Shown: positions 30,244 to 38,318 of the stretch, piece after piece
Layout of the letters: each line of letters opens with the position of its first letter
Position numbering within the stretch: the stretch's first letter is position 1
Source of the DNA: Bradyrhizobium sp. SSBR45G
Lineage (GTDB): Bacteria > Pseudomonadota > Alphaproteobacteria > Rhizobiales > Xanthobacteraceae
DNA: 40,804 bases
Direction of reading: 5' to 3'
Assembly (NCBI RefSeq): GCF_030159255.1
Contig: NZ_BSCT01000052.1
Coordinates: 1-40,804 of the forward strand
Notes under the pieces: model-generated
Told to the model about the DNA's origin: nothing
Seen by the model: only the letters and a program-made list of their open reading frames with translations
Databases searched by the model: none
Position numbers and translations under genes: made by a program

Positions 30244-31464
30244 GTGGATCGGCCGGTCTCGCGACGGGCGCTGCTCGGCGGTGTGCTCGCGGCTTCGATT
30301 TTGCCTGTTCTGGCTCGGGCAGGCGAGCCGTCGCCGCGCCGCCTGGATCGTGGACGCCTCGATCAGCTCTCCAACGACTTCCGCGCCGAGGTGGCCGCCG
30401 GCAACATCCCTGGCGCAGTCGTCCTGGTCCAGCAGCATGGCAGCCCGGTCCTGCTGCAGAGCTTCGGCTTTCGCGATCCCGCGAGCCGCGCGGCGATGAC
30501 GGAAGATGCGATCTTCCGCATCTACTCGATGTCGAAGCCGATCACGTCGGTCGCCGCGATGATGCTGGTCGATGACGGCAGACTCAGGCTCGACGATGCG
30601 CTGTCGATCTATATCCCGGCTTTCGCGAGCGTGACGGTCGCCGGCGCACCGCTCGCGAGCCCGATCACCATCCTCGACCTGCTGCGCCATACCTCCGGAA
30701 TCACCTATGGCTTCTACGGCGAGACGGCGGTGCGCCGGCTCTATGCGAAGGCGCCGCTGTTCGATGGCGACATCGACAACGCCGCGTTCGTCGAACGTCT
30801 CGCCCGGCTGCCGCTGGCCGAGCAGCCCGGCACGCTGTGGGACTACGGCCACTCCACCGACGTGCTCGGTCGGGTGATCGAGATCGTTTCCGGCCGCTCG
30901 CTCCATCAGTTCGAGCGGGAGCGATTGCTCGATCCGCTCGGCATGCGCGAGACGGCGTTCTTCCTCGCCGACCAGAGCCGGCGCGGCCGCGTCGCCGAAC
31001 CGTCGCCGCGCGACTGGTTTGACCGGCCGATCGCGGGCCTCGACGATCCCATTCGGCCGCGGCGCTGGGAGTCCGGCGGGGCGGGAATGATCAGCACGAT
31101 CAGCGACTACGCGCGGTTCGCGCAGATGCTGCTGAACGGCGGCGAACTCGACGGCCGCCGCTATCTCAAGGCCGAGACCGTGGCGCTGATGGCGCGGGAT
31201 CATGTCGTGGCGGCGGGGATTGCGCGTGACGACCTCTATTTTCCAGGCGCCGAGCACGGCTTCGGCCTGGGATTCTCCGTGCGCCTCGTGGCGAAGCCGC
31301 CGCTGCCGCGAGGCGAATATGGCTGGGACGGCGTCGGCGGGACGTTCTTCTTCATCGATCCCGCCGACGATCTGTTCGTCATCGTCATGATGCAGGCGCC
31401 CTCGCAGCGCGGCCGCATCGCGAGCGATGTGCGGCAGCTGATCTATGCGGCGCTCGTGCCATGA
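30244..31464 (+). CDS. Serine hydrolase of the beta-lactamase/EstB family, exported
   Basis: A 406-residue serine hydrolase of the class C beta-lactamase-like family (esterase EstB, D-aminopeptidase type). A Tat-like signal, SRRALLGGVLAASILPVLARA, occupies the first 27 residues. The nucleophile motif is S-x-x-K in YSMSKPITS (about 100), the general-base tyrosine is in LWDYGHSTDVLG (about 200), and HGFGLGFSVR and GWDGVGGTFFFIDP form the third box region. The product probably cleaves esters or D-amino peptides in the periplasm; a true lactamase role is not implied. The start is GTG at 30244. It converges with the threonine aldolase gene, with 3 bp between stops. Confidence 0.87.
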   Translation: MDRPVSRRALLGGVLAASILPVLARAGEPSPRRLDRGRLDQLSNDFRAEVAAGNIPGAVVLVQQHGSPVLLQSFGFRDPASRAAMTEDAIFRIYSMSKPITSVAAMMLVDDGRLRLDDALSIYIPAFASVTVAGAPLASPITILDLLRHTSGITYGFYGETAVRRLYAKAPLFDGDIDNAAFVERLARLPLAEQPGTLWDYGHSTDVLGRVIEIVSGRSLHQFERERLLDPLGMRETAFFLADQSRRGRVAEPSPRDWFDRPIAGLDDPIRPRRWESGGAGMISTISDYARFAQMLLNGGELDGRRYLKAETVALMARDHVVAAGIARDDLYFPGAEHGFGLGFSVRLVAKPPLPRGEYGWDGVGGTFFFIDPADDLFVIVMMQAPSQRGRIASDVRQLIYAALVP

Positions 31465-31467
31465 TCC

Positions 31468-32535
31468 TCATGCGCCGCGCACGATCTCCCTGACATGGCC
31501 GATGGTCTCCTCGATCATGGCCGAGGTGACGTCGAGATGCGTGCAGGCGCGGATGCGGCCGTCCATCATCGCGAGCAGCACGCCGCGCTTGCGCAGCTCG
31601 CTCACCATCTTGTCGCCTGACACGCCGGCGCCATCGGGCTTGAAGAACACCAGATTGGTCTCGGGCTCCTGCACCTCGATGCCCTGGATCTGCGACAGCC
31701 CGCGCGCCAGCGCCCGTGCATTGGCGTGATCCTCGGCCAGCCGCTCGACGTGATGATCGAGCGCGTAGATGCAGGCGGCGGCGACGATGCCGGCCTGGCG
31801 CATCGATCCGCCCAGCCGCTGCTTCCAGCGCCACACCTCATCGATGAACGCCGCGCTGCCGGCCAGCACGCCGCCGATCGGCGCGCCCAGGCCCTTGGAG
31901 AAATCGATCCAGGCCGAATCCCAGCCTGCGGTCATGTCAGCCGCGGCAATGCCGGTCGCGACCGTCGCATTGAGCAGCCGCGCGCCGTCCATATGCGTCG
32001 CCATGCCGTTTGCCTTGGCGATCGCGACGATCGCGTCGAGGTCGGCCTTCTTCCAGATCGTGCCGCCGCCGATATTGGCGGTCTGCTCGACGCTGACGAC
32101 CGTCTGCGGCGGCTGATAGCGGCTGCGCGGATGCAGCGCGGCGCGGAAGGTTTCCGGCGTGAACTGCCCGTCGGGCCCCTTCAGCTGCGTCACCTGAAAA
32201 CCGCCGAGCGCGGCATGCGCGCCGCCCTCCCGCGAGATGATATGCGCGGTCTCATGCGCCAGGATCTCGTCGCCGGGGCGGCAATGCACCAGGGTCGATG
32301 CGACGTTGCACATCGTGCCCGACGGCATCAGCACCGCGGCCTCCTTGCCGAGCAGCGCGGCGACCCGGCCGCACAGCTCGTGCACGGTCGGATCGTCGCC
32401 GAGTTGCTCGTCGCCGACGTCGGCCCGCGCGATCGCCTCGCGCATCGCAGGCGTCGGCCGGGTCTGCGTGTCGGACAACAGATTGACGCGCACGGGCGGC
32501 GCCTTCGGATCGCGTGGGGGCGGGGTGTAATGCAT
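31468..32535 (-). CDS. Low-specificity L-threonine aldolase
   Basis: A 355-residue PLP-dependent aldolase that splits threonine (or allo-threonine) into glycine and acetaldehyde. Family motifs are LLSDTQTRPTPAMREAI, GDEQLGDDPTVHELCGRVA, MPSGTMCNVAS, THMDGARLLNA (Asp binding the PLP ring nitrogen), and IDFSKGLGAPIGGVLAG with the PLP lysine. The C-terminal domain carries NLVFFKPDG and the DVTSAMIEETI end. The ATG at 32535 is the only good start. It stands alone on the minus strand, 76 bp from the upstream hypothetical gene, and may be co-transcribed with it. Confidence 0.92.
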   Translation of the reverse strand: MHYTPPPRDPKAPPVRVNLLSDTQTRPTPAMREAIARADVGDEQLGDDPTVHELCGRVAALLGKEAAVLMPSGTMCNVASTLVHCRPGDEILAHETAHIISREGGAHAALGGFQVTQLKGPDGQFTPETFRAALHPRSRYQPPQTVVSVEQTANIGGGTIWKKADLDAIVAIAKANGMATHMDGARLLNATVATGIAAADMTAGWDSAWIDFSKGLGAPIGGVLAGSAAFIDEVWRWKQRLGGSMRQAGIVAAACIYALDHHVERLAEDHANARALARGLSQIQGIEVQEPETNLVFFKPDGAGVSGDKMVSELRKRGVLLAMMDGRIRACTHLDVTSAMIEETIGHVREIVRGA

Positions 32536-32611
32536 CGGCAGTCCTCGTTCGCTTCTCAGGACCGGACCTTACCCAACTCGTGCCATCCCCGCAAAACGCC
32601 TCCTTGAATGA

Positions 32612-33166
32612 TCACGCCGCGCGCGGCGGATTGAGCCAGATGTCCGGCCGCCGCAGCGGCCGGGTCTCGATCGGCTCGGCCACCAGCGGCGGCGCCTCGG
32701 TGCAATCGAACACCCAGGACTCCAGCGGACTTCGCCGTGATGGCGTGAGAAGAAGCGCGGCGCCGGGGCGCTGGCGCTTGATGTTCCAGCCCATGTTCAC
32801 GGCGGCCCAGCCGATCAGCATGGTCTGCCATTCGTCGGCGAGCTCGCTGGAATCGTCGAAGCAATGGAGAAGCTCAAGCGCGAACGGATCACAGCGGAGC
32901 TGCGCGTCGGCAAAGGTGAGCCCGGTTCCGAGATGGCGGATCACATGGGCTGTCGCATCGGACTGGACGTGCCAGCAGGAGCGTTCAAGATGATCGAAGA
33001 CTGTTGAAGGATAGATGCCGTCGTTGAACCGGTAGCGGAGGCCAGAGGGCCGTGCGCGTAACGGTGAAGCGCTGAGGGGCGGCGCCCGCAACGGCGGCAG
33101 GGGCGGTGAACCGACCGCATCGGTCGGCAACGCGCCGAAGATGATATTGCGCCTGTTGAACTCCAT
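32612..33166 (-). CDS. Hypothetical protein
   Basis: A 184-residue protein I do not recognise. The first 45 residues are rich in Pro, Ala, Ser and Arg. The central part, about 46-125, looks folded (YRFNDGIYPSTVFDHLERSC, then ADAQLRCDPFALELLHCFDD), with three Cys and several Trp and His. The C-terminal end is again proline- and arginine-rich (RRPDIWLNPPRAA). No signal peptide or membrane helix is seen. Codon use at third positions is less uniform than in neighbours, but the ATG at 33166 with GGGG upstream is reasonable. It might be a lineage-specific gene. Confidence 0.5.
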   Translation of the reverse strand: MEFNRRNIIFGALPTDAVGSPPLPPLRAPPLSASPLRARPSGLRYRFNDGIYPSTVFDHLERSCWHVQSDATAHVIRHLGTGLTFADAQLRCDPFALELLHCFDDSSELADEWQTMLIGWAAVNMGWNIKRQRPGAALLLTPSRRSPLESWVFDCTEAPPLVAEPIETRPLRRPDIWLNPPRAA

Positions 33167-33297
33167 GGCGAACGCCCCGCTACTTTACAACTGCCGACAG
33201 TGAATCACGGGTTGGACACCCTGTCAGCCCAGCTGGGGCGTTTTCGTGGCAAGTGTGGCATTCGGGAATCGGTTCGCCTCATCCGAAAAACAACCCC

Positions 33298-33331
33298 AAA
33301 AAGCAAAGGCCCCGGCGCGTGCCAGGGCCTT
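33298..33331 (-). terminator. Intrinsic terminator of rpsD
   Basis: Read on the minus strand, AAGGCCCTGG-CACGCG-CCGGGGCCTT (33331-33306) pairs over most of ten bases and is followed by TGCTTTTTGGGG. It starts 40 bp past the rpsD stop, a normal position for a rho-independent terminator. Confidence 0.8.
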
Positions 33332-33370
33332 CGGATTATCAGATGTGAGCGGAGCGCGGCTCCGTCAAGA

Positions 33371-33988
33371 TCAGCGCGAGTAGAACTCGACGATCAGATG
33401 CGGCTCCATCTGCACCGCGAACGGCACGTCGGACAGCGCCGGGATGCGGATGAACTTCGCGGTCATCTTGCCGTGATCGGCTTCGATATAGTCCGGCACG
33501 TCGCGCTCGGCGAGCTGCGAGGCTTCCAGCACCACGGCGAGCTGCTTGGAGGCTTCCTTGACCTCGATCACGTCGCCCGGCTTGACCTGGTAGCTCGAGA
33601 TGTTGACCTTGCGGCCGTTCACCTTGATGTGGCCGTGGTTGATGAACTGGCGCGCGGCGAACATGGTCGAGACGAACTTGGCGCGGAACACCACGGTGTC
33701 GAGACGGCGCTCCAGAATGCCGATCAGGTTCTCGCCGGTGTCGCCCTTGAGACGGCCGGCCTCGACATAGATGCCGTGGAACTGGCGCTCGGAGATGTTG
33801 GCGTAATAGCCCTTCAGCTTCTGCTTGGCGCGCAACTGCACGCCGAAGTCGGAGAGCTTGCCCTTGCGGCGCTGGCCGTGCTGGCCGGGGCCGTATTCGC
33901 GGCGGTTGACGGGGCTCTTCGGGCGGCCCCAGATGTTCTGGCCCATGCGGCGATCGATCTTGTACTTCGCCTCACTGCGCTTAGTCAT
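33371..33988 (-). CDS. rpsD: 30S ribosomal protein S4
   Basis: A 205-residue S4, an early-binding protein of the small subunit that nucleates 16S rRNA folding. Conserved blocks: KYKIDRRMGQNIWG, SPVNRREYGPGQHGQRRKGK, LRAKQKLKGYYANISERQF, the S4 RNA-binding domain with LERRLDTVVFRAKF and ARQFINHGHIKVNGRKVNI, and the C-terminal IPALSDVPFAVQMEPHLIVEFYSR split here by meaning only. Length agrees with alphaproteobacterial S4. In this group rpsD lies alone, away from the large ribosomal operons, as seen here. It has its own terminator. Confidence 0.98.
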   Translation of the reverse strand: MTKRSEAKYKIDRRMGQNIWGRPKSPVNRREYGPGQHGQRRKGKLSDFGVQLRAKQKLKGYYANISERQFHGIYVEAGRLKGDTGENLIGILERRLDTVVFRAKFVSTMFAARQFINHGHIKVNGRKVNISSYQVKPGDVIEVKEASKQLAVVLEASQLAERDVPDYIEADHGKMTAKFIRIPALSDVPFAVQMEPHLIVEFYSR

Positions 33989-34114
33989 CGCGTCCTCTTC
34001 AATTCAGTTAGGGTTCGAGGAAACGCGCCCTCCTGTGTGTCCGGGAAACCCGGTCCACCGACAGGCCCATCCCCAAAGCATGAAGGGAGAAGGCCACGGG
34101 TCGCGAAACGCAAC

Positions 34115-34134
34115 GCGGGCCGAAAGCGGCCCGC
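34115..34134. other. GC-rich hairpin between rpsD and the upstream gene
   Basis: GCGGGCC-GAAAGC-GGCCCGC forms a 7-bp stem 140 bp downstream of the acyltransferase-like gene at 34274 (read on the minus strand). The following minus-strand bases are GTTGCGTTTCG, so it could be a weak terminator or part of the rpsD upstream region. Confidence 0.4.
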
Positions 34135-34273
34135 GAGCAAGGCGGGTTCTAAGGGAGAAACCGCTGACTTGTCAAACCGCTGGAGCCGCTTTTGGCGGTC
34201 AAATCGCCCCCGCCGGCTCGATTTCATCGTCCACGGTCGCTTGACGCCGCAAACGACCCCGATTTCACCTCCC

Positions 34274-35041
34274 TCAGCCGCTGATCGCCCGGACCGGCTT
34301 GGGCCCGGCGGTCCGCAGCTCGGTCGCGATCTCGCCGTTCAGCACCTGTTCCAGCCGGGCGAAGATCCGGGCGATCAGGGCGGCATCCGTCACCCGGTGA
34401 TCCCAGCGGATCATGGCACCGATCGTGCCGTCGGGCTTGGCCACGTCGAAGGTCAGGATGTAGGGACCGGGGCTGAGCGCATGCAATTCGCCGCCGCCAT
34501 AGGCCGAGACCCCGGTCACGGCGAAATTGCCGAACCAGTTGGCCCGCTGGCGGCCGAAATTGAGCCCGACCATCCAGGCCAGCTGGCGCAGCGGCCAGGG
34601 CAGGCGGGTCGTCCGCAGGATCTTCCGGAACGCCGGCACCTGGTCGGCCGGGGCGTCCTTGCCCTGCCGGATGATCGCATCGACCTCGGCCAGCGTCAGC
34701 CGGTCGGGATCGCCGACCCGCTGCATCAGCACGCAGGGTTCGCCGTCCTCGATCCGGGAGATGGCGACCATCGCGACGTTGCGCGGCATCTCGTAGAAGC
34801 AGGGCCGCGGCCATTTGGCGTAGAGGGTGCGCAGGGTGGGCTCGTCGCGCGCGACCAGCGCGAAGGCCTTGACGAAGATCGCGGCAAAGCCCGGCGGACG
34901 GGCCGCGAGGCTGCGCGCATCCAGCAGCGGCCGGACGTTCAGGGTCCGCGCCAGCGACACGAACGGGACGTCACGGGAGGCGCGCATCAGATCGATGATC
35001 AGACGGCGCGGCAGCGAGATGGTCCTGGTCGTTCCGCGCAT
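34274..35041 (-). CDS. Free-standing 2-oxoacid dehydrogenase E2/CAT-like acyltransferase
   Basis: A 255-residue protein with the fold signature of E2 acyltransferase catalytic domains and chloramphenicol acetyltransferase. It starts RTISLPRRLIIDLMRASRDV, has PPGFAAIFVKAFALVARDEP and LPWPLRQLAWMVGLNFGRQR. The catalytic-type MIRWDHRVTDAALIARIFA, equivalent to the DHRxxDGA active-site motif, lies at about 220-235, with Ala replacing the usual Gly. No lipoyl or subunit-binding domain precedes it, so it is not a normal dehydrogenase subunit. The acyl donor and acceptor are unknown. It is probably monocistronic, between rpsD and the cupin gene on the same strand. Confidence 0.75.
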   Translation of the reverse strand: MRGTTRTISLPRRLIIDLMRASRDVPFVSLARTLNVRPLLDARSLAARPPGFAAIFVKAFALVARDEPTLRTLYAKWPRPCFYEMPRNVAMVAISRIEDGEPCVLMQRVGDPDRLTLAEVDAIIRQGKDAPADQVPAFRKILRTTRLPWPLRQLAWMVGLNFGRQRANWFGNFAVTGVSAYGGGELHALSPGPYILTFDVAKPDGTIGAMIRWDHRVTDAALIARIFARLEQVLNGEIATELRTAGPKPVRAISG

Positions 35042-35139
35042 CCTGAAGCCGTTCCTCCCGATTTGTCTTGGTGGCCGTCCGGTCCCCGGCGGCAGCCGCT
35101 GTTAGCACCGACCGCCGGTCCGACGAAAGCCCCGCGGCG

Positions 35140-35526
35140 TCAGGGCGCCGGCGAGGCGAGCGGCTTGGTCTTGTCGACCACATAGACGCCGAGCACCTTC
35201 AGGCCCTTGTCGCCGTGAACCTTGGCGTCATGAACCACCCCGGCCGGGATCTGGAACGAATCGCCGGCCTTGAGGTGCCGGTCCGGCTGGCCTTCGACGA
35301 TCAGCTCGGCCTCACCCTCCAGGATATAGGCGGTCTCGACGCCCGGATGGGTATGCCGGCCGGCCGCGCCACCGGCCGCAACCTCGGCGATCGCCTCGAC
35401 GATGGTATAGCCGTCCGGAAAATCGGTCTTCTGCAGCATCGTGCGCTTGATCGCCGGCTGCTGCGCCAGGGCCGCGCCAAGCCCGAGCACGGCCAGCGAC
35501 ACGCCCAAAATCGTCTTTTTCATCAT
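35140..35526 (-). CDS. Exported small cupin-domain protein
   Basis: A 128-residue protein with a Sec signal (MMKKTILGVSLAVLGLGAAL, cleavage near ALA-Q) and a single cupin barrel. The first cupin motif is GRHTHPGVETAYILEGEAEL, with two His and a Glu as metal ligands; the second is DSFQIPAGVVHDAKVHG with the last His. It is likely a periplasmic metal-binding cupin of unknown reaction. I chose the ATG at 35526, preceded by GGGGGAGAAG; the longer frame to 35622 would run into the preceding aldolase gene. The aldolase (35591) stands 65 bp upstream on the same strand. Confidence 0.85.
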   Translation of the reverse strand: MMKKTILGVSLAVLGLGAALAQQPAIKRTMLQKTDFPDGYTIVEAIAEVAAGGAAGRHTHPGVETAYILEGEAELIVEGQPDRHLKAGDSFQIPAGVVHDAKVHGDKGLKVLGVYVVDKTKPLASPAP

Positions 35527-35590
35527 GGTCTTCTCCCCCAATGTTGGTTTTCGTTTGAAACATGAAGTCCGGCGCGAAGCCTCGCGCGAA

Positions 35591-36364
35591 TCAGCGTTTG
35601 ATTCCTTCGAAGCTTGCGGCAATGCCGCGCTGGAACAAGGACCAGTCGAAGCCGAGCGCCAGCGCCAGGTAGCCGCGTTCGATCATCGCATTGGCCTGCT
35701 CGGCCGAGCGCGCCGCGCCGCCGATCGGCACGCCGGATTTGAGGATGCCGGCCTCGGCGCGGGCGATCAGGGATTTCACTTGGGGATCATCGAGCTGCCC
35801 GCGCTTGTTGATCGAGGTGGCGAGGTCGCCGGGGCCGATCACGGCGATGTCGATGCCGGGCGTGGCCATGATCTCGTCGATGCGTTCGACCGCTTCGACA
35901 TGCTCGATCGTGACCATGCAGACCATGTCGTCGTCGGCGGTGGCCATGTAGTCGGCCATCGACACGTTCCAATGGAACGGCGCATGGAACGGGCCCCAGA
36001 GACGGTCGCCGCGAGGGGGATAGCGCACGCTGCGCACGGCCTTCTCGGCCTCCGCGCGGCTCGAGATCATCGGGAAGTTGATGCCGAGCGCGCCGAGGTC
36101 CATAGGCGCCTTGGCCAGATGCGGCTCGTTGGCGGCGATGCGCACCAGCGGCACGCAGGGTGTGCCTGCGGTCGCCGTGATCATCGCATGCGCGGTGGAG
36201 AGATCGATCGGCCCGTGCTCGAGGTCGACGATGATCCAGTCGAGCTGCTGCGCCATGATCCGCACCGTCTGGATGCTCGGGATGGTCGCGATGGCGCCGA
36301 ACGTCGGCTTCCTGTCGCGCCAGGCGTGCTTGAGACGGTTGAACGGTTTCGGCGTCGCGGACAT
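35591..36364 (-). CDS. HpcH/HpaI aldolase/citrate lyase family protein
   Basis: A 257-residue class II aldolase of the HpcH/HpaI family, which cleaves 2-oxo-4-hydroxy acids to pyruvate and an aldehyde using a divalent metal. Motifs are TFGAIATIPSIQTVRIMAQQ, WIIVDLEHGPID (metal and base region), VPLVRIA, GINFPMISSRAEAEKAV, RYPPRGDRLWGPF and VIGPGDLATSI, followed by IGGAARSAEQA. Some family members act on macrophomate or 2-dehydro-3-deoxy sugar acids; the substrate here is unknown. It begins 9 bp after murI and is probably co-transcribed with murI and the cupin gene. Confidence 0.9.
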   Translation of the reverse strand: MSATPKPFNRLKHAWRDRKPTFGAIATIPSIQTVRIMAQQLDWIIVDLEHGPIDLSTAHAMITATAGTPCVPLVRIAANEPHLAKAPMDLGALGINFPMISSRAEAEKAVRSVRYPPRGDRLWGPFHAPFHWNVSMADYMATADDDMVCMVTIEHVEAVERIDEIMATPGIDIAVIGPGDLATSINKRGQLDDPQVKSLIARAEAGILKSGVPIGGAARSAEQANAMIERGYLALALGFDWSLFQRGIAASFEGIKR

Positions 36365-36373
36365 CGGAGCTCC

Positions 36374-37171
36374 TCAGGCCGGCACGCGGCCGCCGAAAAA
36401 GGGCGTCAGCGCGCGGCTGAGCTGATGCGGCTTGTTCGAGGTGAAGATCATGGTCGCCGCGCCATCGTCGGCGCCCGCGGTCGCCGGGCCCAGCAGGTCG
36501 ACCACGCGGCGCGCGATCGCCGGCGCCGGATCGACCCAGGCGACCGGCCAGGGCGCCAGCCGTTCGAGGCGGTCGAGCAGAAGCGGATAATGCGTGCAGG
36601 CGAGCACGATCGTGTCGGTGCGTGCTGTAGGATCGGCGGCATCGCCGGTGAAGCAGGGCGCGATCTCGGCGGCAATGGCCTCGTCGGTGATGGCTTCGCC
36701 GCTGAGTGCCGCTTCGGCGAGCGAGGCGAGCTCCGGCGAGCCGACCAGCGTCACCTCGCAGCCGCCAGCGAAATCGCGGATCAGCGCATGGGTGTATTCG
36801 CGCGCCACCGTGGCCTTGGTGCCGAGCACCGAGACCCGCTTCGTCCTGGATTGCGCGCAGGCCGGCTTGATCGCGGGAACCGTGCCGACGAAGGGCACCG
36901 CATAGGTGGCGCGCAGCGGCGCCAGCGTCTGCACCGAGGCAGTGTTGCAGGCGATCACGACGTGGTCGGGCCGGTGTGCCGAAATCAGCTCGCCCATCAG
37001 CGGCACCACCCGGCCGATCAGCGCCTGCTCGCTGTGATGGCCATAGGGAAAGAACGCGTCGTCGGCGACATAGACGTAATGCGCGTCGGGCCGCGCCCGC
37101 ACCACCTCGCGCAACACGCTGAGGCCGCCGAGGCCGGAGTCGAAGACGAGAATCGTGGGGCGGTGTGTCAC
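36374..37171 (-). CDS. murI: Glutamate racemase
   Basis: A 265-residue racemase that supplies D-glutamate for peptidoglycan. Both catalytic cysteines are present: VIACNTASVQTL and TIVLACTHYPLLLDRL. Also typical are ILVFDSGLGGLSVLREV at the N-terminus, YVADDAFFPYG, and VPFVGTVPAIKPA. The start is a GTG at 37171. The open frame continues far upstream to 37717, but that part runs through palindromic repeats and encodes nothing like MurI. The gene leads a probable murI-aldolase-cupin transcript, and the repeat cluster upstream must contain or border its promoter. Confidence 0.94.
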   Translation of the reverse strand: MTHRPTILVFDSGLGGLSVLREVVRARPDAHYVYVADDAFFPYGHHSEQALIGRVVPLMGELISAHRPDHVVIACNTASVQTLAPLRATYAVPFVGTVPAIKPACAQSRTKRVSVLGTKATVAREYTHALIRDFAGGCEVTLVGSPELASLAEAALSGEAITDEAIAAEIAPCFTGDAADPTARTDTIVLACTHYPLLLDRLERLAPWPVAWVDPAPAIARRVVDLLGPATAGADDGAATMIFTSNKPHQLSRALTPFFGGRVPA

Positions 37172-37327
37172 GCGGCGAAGTCTACCGGATCGGGGAGGGC
37201 GGTTCAGTCGGTTTTTCTGCGGGGTTTGGCAGGAGTGAGGCGTCTGGATGTGTTCCAGCGGGAAGAGGGAAGGTTCAAAGCGCTTCTCTGCGTCTTGGAT
37301 GCCATCAGCGCCTCTCCAAAAACAGCT

Positions 37328-37472
37328 GTCATCCCGGCGAACGCCGGGATCCAGAACCCCCGGCGGAGATTGGCGCGCAAGCTGGACGCTCCAGCGTGCC
37401 TCACCCGACCGCCGCGGCGTATGGGTCCCGGGTCGGCGCCGCGCCGACGCTGTCGCGTCGCCGGGACGACAG
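37328..37472. repeat. Dispersed palindromic repeat, first of two direct copies
   Basis: It begins gtcatcccggcgaacgccgg and ends gcgtcgccgggacgacag. Stem-forming inner words are cccggcg-aa-cgccggg and gggtcccgggtc. The same order of words recurs 62 bp later at 37535-37690 in direct orientation. Related to the elements at 5167 and 22543. Confidence 0.85.
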
Positions 37473-37534
37473 CGGAGGTTGAGGGGCGAGTTTCCAACTC
37501 TCGTAGAATCAGAAGCGGCCCCACCATCACAGGT

Positions 37535-37690
37535 GTCATCCCGGCGAACGCCGGGATCCATAGCCACCGGCGCAAATTGTCGCGCGAGCTGAATGCTCCA
37601 GCGTGCCTCACACGACCGCCGCGGAGTATGGGTCCCGGGTCTGCGCCGCGCCGACGCTGTCGCGTCGCCGCAGCTTGCCCGGGACGACGG
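37535..37690. repeat. Dispersed palindromic repeat, second direct copy
   Basis: It shares most bases with 37328-37472, including gctccagcgtgcctcac and cgccgcgccgacgctgtcgc, but is interrupted near its end by cagcttgcc. The two copies suggest duplication or a double insertion upstream of murI. Confidence 0.85.
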
Positions 37691-37739
37691 CGGAGATGAA
37701 TGACGGTCGATGGACATGCGCTCTCATCCTCGCGCCCGC

Positions 37740-38165
37740 TTTCGCGCCCGAGTGTTGCTCGTGTCACCGCCCTCTCGAAAATGAGGGCGCGGGGAAGGCC
37801 GGGTGCCGGTCGCACCCATGGCCCGCCTGCAGCAAAAAAAGCAGGCGGCAGTCACCACAGGTACGGGCCGGATCATCCGGCCTTCCCCGCGCAATGGTTG
37901 GAACGGCTTATACGTGCTCTCCCCGGGGACCGGCTTTTTGCCCCCGTCGCCCGCGCGCTTCGTCAAAACTTGGCAGCGCCGACTTGGTCTCAGCACCGGG
38001 AGACCAGGACCACACGATTTCGCCGTGCGCATCGGATCGTTCGTCGGCATGATCGCTCACGCTGCAACCCGACACGCCCACCGCATCCCGCACCCAACGC
38101 TCGTGACGATCGCGATGCGCCCCTCAAGTGGGACGGGATGGCACACCATAGCATTGTTTCTGGAA
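37740..38165. repeat. Long Bradyrhizobium-type repeat often mistaken for genes
   Basis: About 425 bp without a plausible gene but with strings that, in all frames, yield proteins widely annotated as hypothetical in Bradyrhizobium (for example frames with RPGAGRTHGPPAAKKAGGSH or HRIPHPTLVTIAMRPS). It contains the hairpin GCCGCCTGC/GCAGGCGGC around an A-run near 37826-37853. I recall the element from related genomes and could not compare it here. Confidence 0.65.
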
Positions 38166-38283
38166 AACGGAAACTAAATAATTCGGATTTTCGGTTGGCG
38201 ACCGCCGCGGTCGTGCCGTCCCTTGGGGCAGTCCCAGGAGCGGATCGCGAGGGGCCCCAGATGTGACCCAAAAAACATTAGCA

Positions 38284-38312
38284 TTGACTAATTGATTAGT
38301 AATGACTATTCA
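38284..38312 (+). promoter_or_regulatory. Candidate promoter and ArsR-type operator
   Basis: The palindrome ACTAAT-TG-ATTAGT (38287-38300) overlaps a possible -35 (TTGACT, 38284-38289) that is followed after 17 bp by TATTCA (38307-38312). Transcription would start at or near the ATG at 38319. An autoregulating ArsR protein commonly binds such an AT-rich dyad. The weak -10 lowers confidence. Confidence 0.5.
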
Positions 38313-38318
38313 TTCTGC

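Noticed and set aside
30244..31464. Antibiotic-resistance beta-lactamase
   Set aside because: The S-x-x-K and Tyr motifs are shared with esterases and peptidases of the same fold, and nothing such as an AmpR-type regulator supports a resistance role.
33200..35185. A 661-codon open frame on the plus strand
   Set aside because: It is antisense to rpsD and the E2-like acyltransferase gene and has no family features or ribosome site.
35441..37699. A 752-codon open frame on the plus strand
   Set aside because: It runs antisense through the cupin, aldolase and murI genes, which have clear catalytic motifs, and then through repeats. The predicted product is Arg/Ala/Gly/His-rich, as expected of a shadow frame in GC-rich DNA.
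37172..37717. N-terminal extension of MurI by 182 residues
   Set aside because: The extension reads through two palindromic repeats and contains no recognisable domain, while the GTG at 37171 directly precedes the conserved MurI N-terminus.
37700..38266. Several 100-190-codon frames that match proteins often listed as hypothetical
   Set aside because: They fall within a dispersed repeat, occur in several overlapping frames and have no ribosome sites. I treat them as artefacts of the repeat.
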